Assembly (NCBI GenBank): GCA_951812925.1
Contig: OX638372.1
Span: 5,952,001 to 6,016,000 of the forward strand
DNA from: Calliopum simillimum
Lineage: Eukaryota; Arthropoda; Insecta; Diptera; Lauxaniidae
Length of the DNA stretch: 64,000 nucleotides
Reading direction: 5' to 3'
The notes beneath the pieces were generated by a model, which worked only from the letters and a program-made list of their open reading frames with translations, did not search any database and was not told the DNA's origin. Numbering within the stretch: the first letter of the stretch is position 1; the number at the start of each line of letters is the position of its first letter. A program made the position numbers and the translations under genes. Positions 46,226 to 58,164 of this stretch are shown one piece after another.

Positions 46226-49200
46226 CTTCGAGTAAAGTCATAACTGATCTTTCATAGTATTAAAGCCACAGCGTCTACATAATTTTTTCAGATGTTTCGT
46301 GTGGGGTGTTTCATGGTTTTTTACCGAAATTAAACCAATTTCGTAAGATAAAAGAAATATCGATGATTTTTCATCAACAATATATTTTTCAAATCCTTGT
46401 AATTTTTGAGCGATTTGAACAAATTTTTTATAAATTAGATCAAACATAAAACTAAAAAAATAGGATCGTAACAAAATGGTTTGAAAATGTTTAAGCCGTA
46501 TTTTAATGAATTTTTCCTTAGCAAAATTACGTTCTTCACCAGTCGGGGTTCAGTCATAGATGAAAAATGAATGATGAAAGACAGAAGGTACCAACTGCTG
46601 CTGTGTTTATTGGTTTCACTTACAAATTTCCCATTCTAAAGACAAACAACTTGACACAGTTTTCAAGAATAAAATCAGGCTGACGATTAAGACAGAAAAC
46701 AATGATACGCCAGCGCATTGAAGAGCACTGGAGAATAATGTGTACACACGCCTGGAAGTATGCAGCTCTCGTTTCAATTAGAAGCGCTTACAGACACCAC
46801 ATACCACGTGAATAATTGCCACTTGTCGTAAATAAAATCGAGTGAAACTCAGTGACTGCAATAATTTTAGTTGCTGATAATGAAGCAGTTAAATGAATTT
46901 AATTGTGGGAATCGGTTAAAACAATGGCACCACTTTAGCTATAACTAATTAAAAGCAGAAATAGCAAAAAAAAAAAATTAAAACAACAATAAAAAAAAAG
47001 AATCGTAGAAAGAAAAAAAATTTACAATTCTAGAAAGCTACAAATAGCACTGAAAGAACTAATGTTCTTAATTAAATTAATAAAATAAAGTGTGTGAAAT
47101 TTTATTTTTAAAATCTATGTTTTGTTGAAAAATAGTAAAAAAATATTTTACCGTACAATTTTAATGTCTCAATCTCCAGAAATACTCTTTATAAAGTTAT
47201 TTCTTCAAAATTGTAGTTTTGATACTTTTAACAATATTTTTTTCAGTGTACATTGTGGAATAATACTCTCGTATTATTGGTATATCGCATGTTATTTGCT
47301 GCTCTAGTGGCACAAATGTTTGAAATCTGAAACTCTGAAACAATCGACATTTTGAATAATGAGAACAGAAGTAGAAAAACTACAAAAAAAAAAAAATTTT
47401 TTTTTGTTTAATTTTAATATCAAAAAGATTCTTTCAACTGAGATTAGCAACAATAAAAACGTTTTTAGAATAAATTTAAATTACCGCAGAAGTTGCACAA
47501 AATGCAGCATTTGACAAATGACACCCTTCTCGGGTAGGTAGGCAAGGATCTAAAGCATGCGAAGGTAAATTTAAACATGTGACAGATAGGGTTGCTGCTG
47601 ATGTTTTCATCGCTTTAGATGAAAGTTGCTGATTTTATCAGCAAACAAATACAGATTACAGTTGCTGCTCATTTTTCAGCAACGAGAATTATTACCCAGG
47701 TCCTTGCAATTTATCGGTGTGTAAAATTTTTCGTTCATTTCATGATCTACGTGCTGTGATATGCGCAATAAAATGATGCTAATAATTTTATCACAAACAT
47801 TTATCAAACTATCACACACATGTTACGTTTGTGTACAAATCTATACATATTTTTTTAAATTCTTATATTGAACTCTAATCTAGCAGCAGTTTTAGAAATA
47901 AATTTTGTTGCTGAATTTAACACCTAAAAACTAAAATTTGTCCCATAATATAGCAAGATTTGAATTAAATAAAAAACACATATTTTTTTTTTTAATTTAT
48001 AGCAAAGTTTACGTTCTTTTTTATTTATTATACAAATTATTTTCTTGCATCATGTTTGCCTTTGAATGCATGATTACTTTATTTTCACCCACGTTGGGCG
48101 CCAGTTATGCCCGCTGTGTAAATCTCTTTTCAAAATTAATTTTATTTTTGAAATGTATCAAACTGGACATCGAACAGATGACCACCAAGGCTTATTTGAA
48201 TTTTGTTGATGCAGCGTTGTATCTGCTTCTTCAGTTCACGGGTAGATTGGGCTTGTTTGTGTAGACTTTTGACTGCCAATAAACTTATAGGAAGAAATAC
48301 GTCAGCTTAACCATTTCCGGACCACTCCTGAACCTCTTGAAAATTTTTAATTTTTTTTGCAGATTTGTGCTAAGCGATATAACATTTCTATTCAAATGTG
48401 TTTTCAAAACTTATTTTTTTTTTTAATTCCAAGTGTGAAAAAAACGATTGATCCTGAAAGGTAAAAAAATATGTAAAATTTGTTTTGGGTGGCGTGAGGG
48501 GTGTGCACAATTTTTCGGCGCCATTTTTAATTTTTCAGTTTTTCAAAATCATATTCAGATTCATTTACCCCGAAAATCACGTCGGTAGCATTCTTTTCTA
48601 ATTTTATGTATGATACAAATTTTAAGACAGTTTTATGGATTTTATAGGTTTATGATGGCCTCATGGGGGATTAAAAGAAAAGAAGGGAAAAACACACGAG
48701 TCCAAAGTGTTGGTTTGTATCATAATTTAATTGTTATGTTAAACAAAATTAGATATGTTTACCTAGTTTGGCTGGACTATTTTTTTTTTCACAAAATAAC
48801 AAAATTTGATTCAAAATTCACCATTCTTTAATTTATTTCGAATAAATATTTTTGTATTTTATGTAAAAAAAAGCAAAAATGAGGAATTTTAGCAAGAAAA
48901 AGTACCTAATTTTTTACCCTTAAGGATCAACAGGACGCGGGTGTCTCATTTTATCTAAGCACTCTGTAGGCAAATAAATCGGTGAATCGAAAATTCCTTG
49001 ACATTTCTAAAAAGCTGAAAAAAAACAATTTTTTGGATTTGGAATCACCCTGTGAGGTCCTGAGGGCATATAGCTAATTTTTTCAGGCACACTTGAATAT
49101 CTATATCCATTTTCTATCGACGAAGACCTGTCTGTCTGGCTCCAATCACAAAGAAAATGTGGGTCTGACATTGAAAAATTCGAATGAGACATATATGTCC

Positions 49201-49426
49201 CGTTGGTTCTGAAAGGGTAAAATCGTAGTTGATGAACTTGAATCAATATTCAGATCATATTCTTTGCGAAATTTACATTTATCATTTTTAAAATATTGTT
49301 CAACATGAAACTTCCAGCTACTTCATAGATTCGAAATCTGTTCCGAATGAAATCCAAGCTGATTGTTTTTTGAAAGGAGGTCTAAAAATTAAGCATTGAA
49401 AAAATAAAAAACACAACAAACCAATA
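46226..49426. other. Non-coding flank
   Basis: No gene. 46540-46900 and 47490-47700 are more balanced. The latter has GTTGCTGATTTTATCAGCAA, a short palindrome, and other GTTGCTG/CAGCAAC pairs. 48300-49260 is AT-rich without an identified element. Confidence 0.4.
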
Positions 49427-50657
49427 CTGCCGTCCTAAGCAAGAAAGCCGTAACTCCAATAAATTTTTATTTCTGTAAAATGAGTTTTTGTGTTTCTTGC
49501 TGTTTCGTTTCCTCAACGGTTTCAGCTTTAAGGAAAACTAGTTTTTATTCCTCATTCCTAGAGGATTTTTCACGCTCTACATAATGGCAATAGTAGAAAT
49601 AGCCAATTCCGTAAATTTCAGTCGAAAATGGAGTTACGGTAATATGTTTTGCATCGCACTACTTCTGACGAAGCTGATACAAATCAAAAATGCCGTAGAG
49701 ACAACTTTTGATTAAATTTACTGTGAAGAAAGAGTAAATCCGTAGAAACACTCTTGTCTTTTGGTGATCAAGACCAATACCAATTTTGTGTCTACTGGTT
49801 TTTTCTTCCTGGCAAGCTTTTTTCCGTTGTTCTGCAGTGTCTTTGTAATATTTCCGCTTACGCACAGTTCCTTTTTTTGGAAGAGGGATTTGATCTGATT
49901 CGTTGTCCGCCATGTGGGTTTGAATTTCCTTCAGTTGTAAATTCCAACTTGAATCACAGATTAATTGAATCGGTCATTTTTAAATGGGGATATGTGTCGG
50001 TCGACGGAGAATTATTCTTTTGCCTTTTTGTCATTGTGGCGATGGCACTGGTTGGTTTATCTATTTTCCAAGTACGTAGATTACTGCTTAATATTATTGT
50101 CAGTTAATCCCCATCACTAAAATCGCACTGAAATAAGATTTACCAAACTTATGAGGATTTTTCTTAAATTTTTCATAAGTTTCAATTTAGTCACATATCC
50201 CTTTTTAAAAATGACAGATTCAATCAATCTGGGCTGCTACAATTTTCCTCTGTGGAACCATACTCTAAAATAGATCTTAGAGAAAATTTTACTGACTGAC
50301 TCGTCCAGAGGCCATAATCGAAACTTCCTACGCGCACGAGATGTGTCATAAAGAAAATTTGTTTGTTTTTGAAATGATTTAGGGAAATGAAATGATTTTA
50401 AAAATGTATGATACTACATACATTTTTATGGAGTTGCGGTGTTTTTGCTTAGCATGTGGAGATACGGTATTCTTATATTGTAAAATGTGTACGGCTGGGA
50501 GTTACGACAAAAGTCGTAGTTTATTTTATAGGGAAAACAAAGGCATAATGCAACCTGTTCTTGTGGGTTGACGGACAGAGCCGTGATGACCCAAAAAACG
50601 CCATAAACTCATTTTTTTTGAAAATTGGAGTTACGGCATTCTTGCTTAGGACGGCAG
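49427..50657 (-). mobile_element. Cut-and-paste DNA transposon with 34-bp TIRs, family unassigned
   Basis: Inverted repeats 49427-49460 and 50624-50657 match at 33 of 34 positions (CTGCCGTCCTAAGCAAGAA, GCCGTAACTCCAAT). They are flanked by the direct 4-mer AATA on both sides (49423-49426 and 50658-50661), a plausible target duplication. The motif GGAGTTACGG lies inside each TIR and recurs internally at 49630, 50430 (TTGCGG), 50458 (GATACGG) and 50498, as expected of transposase-binding subterminal repeats. Size is 1231 bp with only a short reading frame, so it is probably a deletion derivative of a larger autonomous element. Confidence 0.8.
49659..49913 (-). CDS. Short basic protein within the TIR transposon (fragment?)
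   Basis: 84-codon frame starting at ATG 49913-49911, N-terminus MADNESDQIPLPKKG, followed by a basic segment RKRKYYKDTAEQRKKACQEE (residues ~18-37), then a region of lower complexity. I do not recognise the family. The start is preceded by leader-like sequence and the acidic-to-basic composition resembles the beginning of a DNA-binding protein, so it may be the first exon or residual N-terminus of the transposase. It could also be chance. No catalytic motif is present. Confidence 0.35.
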   Translation of the reverse strand: MADNESDQIPLPKKGTVRKRKYYKDTAEQRKKACQEEKTSRHKIGIGLDHQKTRVFLRIYSFFTVNLIKSCLYGIFDLYQLRQK

Positions 50658-50661
50658 AATA

Positions 50662-52338
50662 CCAAAATAATCATTTTCGATGTATTTGTCGGTGCTGAAT
50701 CCGAATACGATTTTTATATTGTTATATCACGTATGGTTTCTGAGATATTCTTACCTTAAAGTTTAAAAACACGATTTTTGAGGTTATATAGAGAATGCGA
50801 GAAATTGTTTTATTCTTTTCTAAGCATTTCATAGTATTTTTCTTCTTATTTAAAATAAGCTATGAATTGGTTCTGTATGATTTCTTGTTAAACAATTCCG
50901 TATTCAGCGAGAAAAATTCCTATTTGGAAGATCAGCTTTAGAAGAAACAAAGGAATGGTTAATCGAGGAGATACCAATGAATAAACATTTTTTTTTTTTT
51001 TTCTCTTACTATCCTTGACTCCCATTGATTTTGTGTCCTATAATGATTTGTCATTGACTTTGTAAAAATTCTGCACAGTAGCTACATCACTTTGTAGTCA
51101 AGCGCGCACTCACAAGATGCCGATAAACTGTGGGCTTAAAGTAAAATCAAAGTAAATCACCTAAAGGAACACATTACAAGTAGCCAGACGACGATGATGT
51201 TGCAACAGGCAACTAAAATTCATTTATTAAGTTTTCAGTATCATTAATTCATGTTTCATTTTCCACTTCTGCAAAACCCAATAGCGTTTTAGTAAAGTTC
51301 TGTATACGAGTTTGCGGGTACAAAAGGCATAACAATTGCAGTCCTTTCCATTTCTTGAACGTACAACATCATCAATTATTAATTTAGACATTCATTTCAA
51401 TGATCAGTGGCTACTTAAAACAAAATTCCACCAGCATTTTTCTTATTTTGTTTTTTTTGTTAAAGTGATAAACAAAAAGTCTATTTTTGTGAAAGTTTTT
51501 TTTTTCCTAAGGGAAAACCAATTTCAGTAAATGTTTTAAAAATGCTTTGAAATTAAAAAAAAAAACAACAAATTGTTCGAACTTGTTAGAAAACCAATGT
51601 AATGCAAAGAAAAAACGCTTACTATTTTTAGCATAGCATTCATTCTCTAATTCCCAGTAACCACCTCATGAAAAATTGCCATTTCGCTTCGATTTCTATC
51701 TCTGTTACTTCGCTGCTCTTCATCACTTTGGCCTCTGGTCACAGCTCAATACACAAATAAAACCCACAAACAAGAAAAAAGAAACCCCTCAAAATAAATG
51801 CACAAGTTTCCGCTTAAAAGAGCATTTTTCGCTCATGTCTGCAAAAAAAAATCATTAAAAAAACCCAAAAAAGTTCCCTTCCCCGAAAACTCAAAAACGC
51901 GCATAAAAAGTCCATTTTAAATGCCAAATTGTAAAATTGCCATTTTGGTTCAATAGAAATTGAAATTGGCTTTTAGCAGAGTTACCATGGGCAGTGGCAG
52001 TAGACAGCAAAATTTGTGCCTACCCATTGAAGCGTTGCTTTGCGTCGTCGTCTATTCAAAATGCATCAATGCATGGGTTGGGGTTATCATTTTTGTTTTT
52101 GGTTTCTTTTTTTGATTTGTATTTTCGGCCATTTTTGCGCAGCCATGCTTTTCAGCTTTTAATGTTTTCCATTGAAAAATTTCATTAAAATTCAATTCAC
52201 TACATGAAGAAGATTTATCGATCATTTTGCAAAACGAATAAATTATTGGTTAAGTGGAGAGTTGTTTGGCATTAGACTGGCAGGGGAGGAAAATGGAAAA
52301 ATTGTAAAATCACTACAGCATTTTTACTCCAATTTAAA
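50662..52338. other. Non-coding flank
   Basis: No gene. 51110-51350 and 51960-52200 are of balanced composition. Nothing else identified. Confidence 0.45.
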
Positions 52339-53461
52339 CCTTTTCGACACAAAATTGATATTTTTTCAATTCAATCTAAGCTTTTTGTAAGTCAAAATAA
52401 ATTTTTCCAAATCAAATTAAACTATCCAAAAAAAACACGCTTAAAATGATATATCTCTCCAATTGCAGCAGCTATCGTTATGTTACACAGATAAATATTG
52501 TATCTACCAAAAGAGGGTTACAAGTTTAATTTGATTTGGAAAAAATATATTTTGATTTGGGAAAGGTTTATTTTTATTTGGAAAATTTTAGTTTGATTCG
52601 GAAAAGTTTATTTTGATTTGGAAAAAGTTTAGTTTTTTTTGAAAAAAGTTTATTTTGAAGAAGGTAAAATTTTGGAAATTATTTATTTTGATTTGAAAAT
52701 AGTTTGTTTTGCATCGGAAAAAGTTTATTTTGATTCGGAAAAAAGTAAAATCATGGAAAAATTTTATTTTGATTTGGAAAAGTTTATTTTGATTTAGAAA
52801 AGTTTATTTTTATTTGGAAAAAGTTTATTTTGATTTGAAAAAACTTTATTTTGATTCGGAAAAAGTTTATTTTGATTTGGAAAAAGTTTAGTTTTATTTA
52901 AAAAAAGTTTATTTTGAAGAAGGTAAAATTTTTTAAAAAATTTATTTTGATTTGGAAAAAGTTTGTTTTGATTTGGAAAAAGCATAGTTTTCGAAAAAGT
53001 TTATTTTGAAGGTAAAATTTTGAAAAAAGTTTATTTTTAATTGAAAAAAATTTATTTTGAAGAAGGTAAAATTTTGGAAAAAGTTTATTTTGATTTGGAA
53101 AAAGTTTAATTTTATTCCGAAAAAGTTTATTTTGACAAAGAAAGAAGGTAAAATTTTTAAAAAAAGTTTATTTTTATTTCAAAAAATTTTATTTTGATTT
53201 GGGAAAAGTTTATTTGACTTGGAAAAAGTTGAGTTTTATTTCGAAAAAGTTTATTTTGATTCGGAAAAAGTTTATTTTGATTTGAAAAAAGTTTATTTTT
53301 ACTTGGAAAAAAGTTTACTTTCATTCGAAAAAAGTTTATTTTGACTAAGAAGAAGGTGAAATTTTGGAAAAAATTTATTTTGATTTGGAAAAAATTTATT
53401 TTCATTTGAAAAAAGTTTAAATTGAATTGAAAAAAAAAAATCAATTTGTTGTAGAAAAAGT
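52339..53461. mobile_element. Asymmetric foldback element made of ~21-bp tandem repeats
   Basis: The right part (about 52520-53440) is a tandem array of AAGTTTATTTTGATTTGGAA units (about 21 bp, ~40 copies with variants and recurring GAAGAAGGTAAAATTTT inserts). The left part (52339-52435) is a short inverted copy: AATAAATTTTTCCAAATCAA and ATTAAACT are the reverse complement of the first right-hand units. The termini also pair: CTTTTCGACACAAAATTGAT on the left against CTTTTTCTACAACAAATTGA on the reverse right end, followed in both by TTTCAATTCAAT. A unique spacer lies at 52440-52510. No coding. Confidence 0.75.
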
Positions 53462-54744
53462 TATAGCTGAAGTGGAAATCCTACTACTACGTTTGTAGCT
53501 AAAAGATGATGTACCAAATTTTGGCCCATTTCAAGGCCTAATCTGCATCGTTGAAAAATAGAAGCGGCCGAATTTTTAATTAAATTTTTCCATAAAAAAT
53601 GCAATTATGAAATAGAAAAGTCAAATTAATTCTTTTACATGCCTTTATATGATAGTTTTGCTTCTGTATAATTATGATGATGGTGCTGATCGATTTCCAT
53701 CACATATGTTACCAACATGTTCGATCAGTGGTGGTGCGCGCACCCGTTGAGTTGCCATTCAACAAAAACAGCAAGTGTTCGCTGGAGCTGCTGTTATACA
53801 GCTGCAACTTCAGCCTAAACGCCTGCCTGTTGCACACAGGGCACAACGCATCACATCACATTAAAAATAGGATAAAGAGGGCGATCGGTGGTCGGTCATA
53901 TGTATGATGTAAAAGGTGAAAATGATAAATGAAACGCATTGTGTAGACACACCTTGCCAAAAGTGTAGATCGTGGATGGAGTCAGAGGCTCCAACAACAA
54001 TGCTCCTTCAAAGCGTCATCTTTGTTTCCACGCGCGCTCACTCGTTCGTATTACAAATGATGCAAGTTGACTTCGGGAGCACTTTTGACATCAGATAAAT
54101 ACCGTGACTGCGTTGGAGAAATGCCTTTGATGACACCGCACAGCGTCCAAGTGGCCGCTACTGAGTGGTTAACAAAAGTCATTGGAAGGAGTAAAGATAA
54201 GACAGCAGTTTAAAAAAATTATTGTGTAGAAAACGGTTAATCGAATTGCTTTTCGAGAGCTCTTAACTGCTCCGAAAGAAAATTGGATTCTTGCGATCAA
54301 AATCTTAAAAAAAAAATTCCAATCTCTTTGACTTATCTTCGCAAGAATTCCTTCCTTAAGATTCAGTCTATCTCTCCACCAAATTTGATAAATATAGATT
54401 CTACGGTTTTGGTATTATAGGAGTGTCACCGCCAGCTTATAAACGAAAATATTGCGCACTGCTCATCCTCAAAACCTTTTCAAAAAAAAAACTAATCGAA
54501 TATGTTATTATTAAGGCAGTTAAAAAAGGTCTGAATTTTCACTGAGGAGTTCCTCACATACTTTGTATAACATTAAATACTAGAGTAGCCAACCGTCCCG
54601 GATTTGTGGCTTAGTTCTGAATTTCGCCCTCTCTACCCGGAAAAGTCCCAGATTTTCATGGATGTCCCGAAATTTTCCTGGATTTTAAATGGACGCATAT
54701 TGCACTGTGTCATTTTTTTTTTCATACTATCCTAAAACAATTTT
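53462..54744. other. Non-coding flank
   Basis: No gene. 53670-54180 is notably GC-balanced (GATCAGTGGTGGTGCGCGCA, CTGGAGCTGCTGTTATACAG) and low in repeats. It is a regulatory candidate rather than coding: frames are short and lack motifs. Confidence 0.45.
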
Positions 54745-55110
54745 ATTTTATGGACCGTAGACCATAAATAATCATAGACCTAAGATTATGAACCATAACT
54801 CATAAATTATAGACCAAAGATAATAAAAAACAGATCATAGACGATAAGTTATTGGCTATAGTCCATAAAAGATACATCATACACCATAGAGTTTGAACCA
54901 TAGACCATATATAATTGAACAAAGACCATAAAGGAATAATTGACCATAAATCATGAAGGACAGATCACAGGCCATAGATTATGGATCAAAGAGTATAAAG
55001 GACTAATCAAATATAAAAGACTGATCATAGACCAAAGATTATGGACCATAGACCATATATTATTGACCATAGACCATATAAAATAGATCATCAACCATAA
55101 ATTATGAAAA
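54745..55110 (+). repeat. GACCATAGATTATG-type minisatellite
   Basis: Irregular repeats of GACCATA(G/A)A and ATTATGGACCATAGACCATA with AGATCATAGACC variants. Unit spacing is 10-25 bp and about 25 units are visible. No coding. Confidence 0.85.
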
Positions 55111-57134
55111 TAGGCAGCCCACATTATAAACTTAAATACTTAATCCTCACAGGAGGGCAGTCAGGTGGAAGTTTCTCGTTGATTCTGGCAACAGCTTCTA
55201 AAGTGAAAAGTGTACATAGCTGAGCTATCTAAGATTCAGCTGGGATTGTTATCAACAAGGTCGTATTCATCTCTCCGTATCTACTAGCTGTCTTGTTTAA
55301 AGATTCAGAAAAAAAAGTAGTTTCGATAAAATTTTTCCTTAAAGTTGAAAGATAAAACTGAAGAAAGCAAAAAAAAAACAATTACTTTTTTATGTAAACG
55401 AATACATTGCAACACTAACAACATACGACCAAAAGAATTTAATCTGCTGATGATCAATCTGTGGAGCTGCTGTGTTCAATGAATGAGTTTCAATGAATGT
55501 ACCGCGTTGCTGCTGCCAGTGCGTCTGGCCTTTTTTGTGTATGAGCGGCGACGACATCATTCATCAGCGCGTTGCGAAGGTCATTCTGCGTCAGAAATTC
55601 TGTGCTCTGATGGACGCATTGTCTGATGAATCTGTATTTAATTCCACAGCATATTTGTTGTGGATCATCAGCGTCAGCATCGCAGTCATCTCATTGCGAA
55701 GCATGAAAATGTGATTCTTAAAGCGTGTTAATCAAAATTAACAAACGCGCTTGCTTTTCTTACAGTGTAAATGATTGATTACCGCATCGATTAGTTTGCG
55801 TAAATGCTTTTTTCCATGTGTACGAAGAATATACTGTTTCATCTTCGAATTTAGTTACTGTTTTGTATGAGGGAATTTTTAATTCCCTTTAATCGTTGGC
55901 AAGCGCACCACAACAACAACAATTCGTTGGATGAGCGGAAAATTCGTAAGTTCAAGCAGCGGTCGTCGGTTGCCGTGGTTTAAATGAAATTGGAATTGAA
56001 TTCGAATTTAATTTACATTAAAGTGTGAAATTAATATTTTTCGCTAATCAGTTGTAGTAGAACACACACGCTGTTGGTGGTGTGGTGGCATCATCATAAC
56101 TGGTGTACACTGCAGGTGCATTTATTACATAGAAAAATGAATTGAATCAGTAATGCATTTTGTTATTATGAGAGTTTGTAAATGGTGTTATTAATTAAAT
56201 AAAAAATTTTAAAATCAAAATTAATTTTGAAAAATATCGCTTGATATGAAAAAATTTGAGAAATTGATTTCTAAGAAATATTCACAACAACGCTATTTTA
56301 CAGTGGTTCATCACTGTTGAGATCTGTGACATGTGCCTCATTTATTGTAATAGATATTTGTTGAATCCATAAATTTTTCAAGAACATGTATTTTTGTAGG
56401 CGAATATACTTTTTTAATGCGTTAGTATTTGAGCAATATTTTTCGACACATTTCCATTGATTCTGTTGACAGGATTCTAAGATTTGTTTTTTTTTTCGCA
56501 ATATTGGGGGCAATAAAAAAATTTGAGAACAATTGTTTGCAATGGGAAATATTAGGATAGAAAAAGTAATGGCTAAACAATCTGAAAATGTTGTTCTTAA
56601 CTTACATAGGACAACACTGATTTGGCGGCTTAGGGTTTCGGAGTCTATTTCGGGAAATCATGACCTACTGAATACAAAAGTAGTATCAGTTTCACCGAAT
56701 TCACCTCTCAACTTTTCCAATTAGATCTTTACTTACCAAGTTATCATCCATTTAAGTAATGGTATTGCAATTTGGTGAAAAGTGCAATAGACTGATTCAA
56801 ACAAATTTTTTTTTTGGAATTCCATGACTACACCAAAAAATCTGAAGGAGGGTGTCAAAAAAGTGAGCTGAGATTTTTTCCAATTTTTTTTGTAGGTGGT
56901 GGCGCAACGTCGATTTATGCAAAATCTTGGCTTGCTGCGGTTTTTATTTTAATACGATCTCAAATATGCTCGGAATGAGTCGAACAAACAATCATCAAAT
57001 TGTTTGCCTAAAATCAAGGTATATATATAAAAAAAAATATGAGCCTGTGTTAAATCAACGATATATTGTTTTTTTTAGCTAAAATAACCCCAAAAATCGT
57101 TTTTTCGAAATATCACCCTACGTCTATACTTGAC
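55111..57134. other. Non-coding flank
   Basis: No gene. 55480-55720 is GC-balanced (TGCTGCTGCCAGTGCG, GCGACGACATCATTCATCAG) with an open 73-codon frame lacking motifs. It may be regulatory DNA. 55900-56110 holds CAACAACAACAA and GTTGGTGGTGTGGTGG runs. Confidence 0.45.
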
Positions 57135-57612
57135 TTTTTGTCGATTTTCAATGATGGATGGTCGTCAATCGATTTTTTTGTTGAAATTTTTTGTTCAAAT
57201 TCGTATATTTAGCCCTGAATGGCTCTTTGAGTCTTGATTGCTCCCTTGGTAAATATGAAGATTACAATTACGGCGAAGCAGATTAAGCTAGAAACGTACA
57301 TGGAATTTGACACAGATTATAGTATTGTTACTAGGCTGTCTGGGATAAAAAATGGGCGTTATCGATAGATCTTCAAGCCTACCTCTCATGCAATGTTTTG
57401 AGAAACCCATCCAACCGCAACTCTAAGTATGATCTGTACCAAATTTCATGCATTTAGCTTAATCTGTTTCGCTGAAATTGTAATTTTCAAATTTACCAAG
57501 GGAGCAATCTAGGCTCAAAATGGCAATTCAGAGCTAAACATACGAATCTGAAAAAATATTTTCAACATTCAAAATCGATTGACGACCACCCATCATTGAA
57601 ATTCGACATGAA
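57135..57612. mobile_element. Hairpin (inverted-repeat) element, ~190-bp arms
   Basis: Left arm 57135-57330 and right arm about 57420-57612 are inverted copies. Ends pair as TTTCAATGATGGATGGTCGT against TTTCAATGATGGGTGGTCGT, then GTCAATCGATTTT in both. Inner parts pair as TTGATTGCTCCCTTGGTAAA against TAGATTGCTCCCTTGGTAAA, then AATTACAATT and CAGATTAAGCTA. About 90 bases of loop. No protein. The left half is related to the insert at 10585-10788. Confidence 0.8.
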
Positions 57613-57850
57613 GCCATTTAACGGCCATCCTAATGTTAATAATCATGGTTACTCATACTCATTGCGGCTCAATGCAATATGATAAGCACAACTTTAAAAA
57701 CTCATAGCTTGAAATCTGGAAAAAATACCACGATTTTGAGGGTCGGAGAATAATAGTAGTAAAATTAAATTTTAAATAAAAATATTTTAAAAAGACTAAG
57801 GCTTTTTTTGCACCAAAAATAATTCACTCTATGGCAAAATTCCTTAATTG

Positions 57851-58035
57851 GGCTACGAACTGCTACCCCGTCCTGCATATTCTCCAGATTTAGCACCCTG
57901 CGATTGTTTCCTATTTTAAAATCATAAGAAATGGCTCGGTTTTAAGAGATTAAAGTCAAATGAAGAGGTCATTTCAGCAAAGAAAAAAGCCTATTTTGAC
58001 GGGAGAATCGTTGGATTTAAAGCTACTGTGCGGGA
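57851..58035 (+). pseudogene. mariner transposase C-terminal fragment
   Basis: Translates as YELLPRPAYSPDLAPCDCFL, then a stop, then NHKKWLGFKRLKSNEEVISA with DGRIV further on. The SPDLAPCD block contains the third catalytic aspartate of mariner transposases, and the KKWL...RF-x-SNEEV region follows in the normal order. About 60 codons survive, with one in-frame stop (TAA near 57917) and a probable loss near VISA. Neither terminal repeat nor the upstream two-thirds is present. It is a different copy from the one at 6978-7845. Confidence 0.85.
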
Positions 58036-58164
58036 AGTTAAAAAATTCTCAAACTAACGAAACAGCCTTCGTACTTATGTAAGTATTGGCTCATTTTAAT
58101 CAAATTAGCTACCAAAAACTTATCTATGAAATTAAAAACTCTAAGGTCGTAAAAGTACACTGTT

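Noticed and set aside
48300..49260. Relation to the 12600-14700 interval
   Set aside because: Only short phrases such as CGAAAATCACG are shared, not an ordered series of blocks.
53157..53444. Asn/Phe/Lys-rich minus frames (FPNQNKLF repeats)
   Set aside because: Translation of the 21-bp satellite, without start, leader or partner exons.
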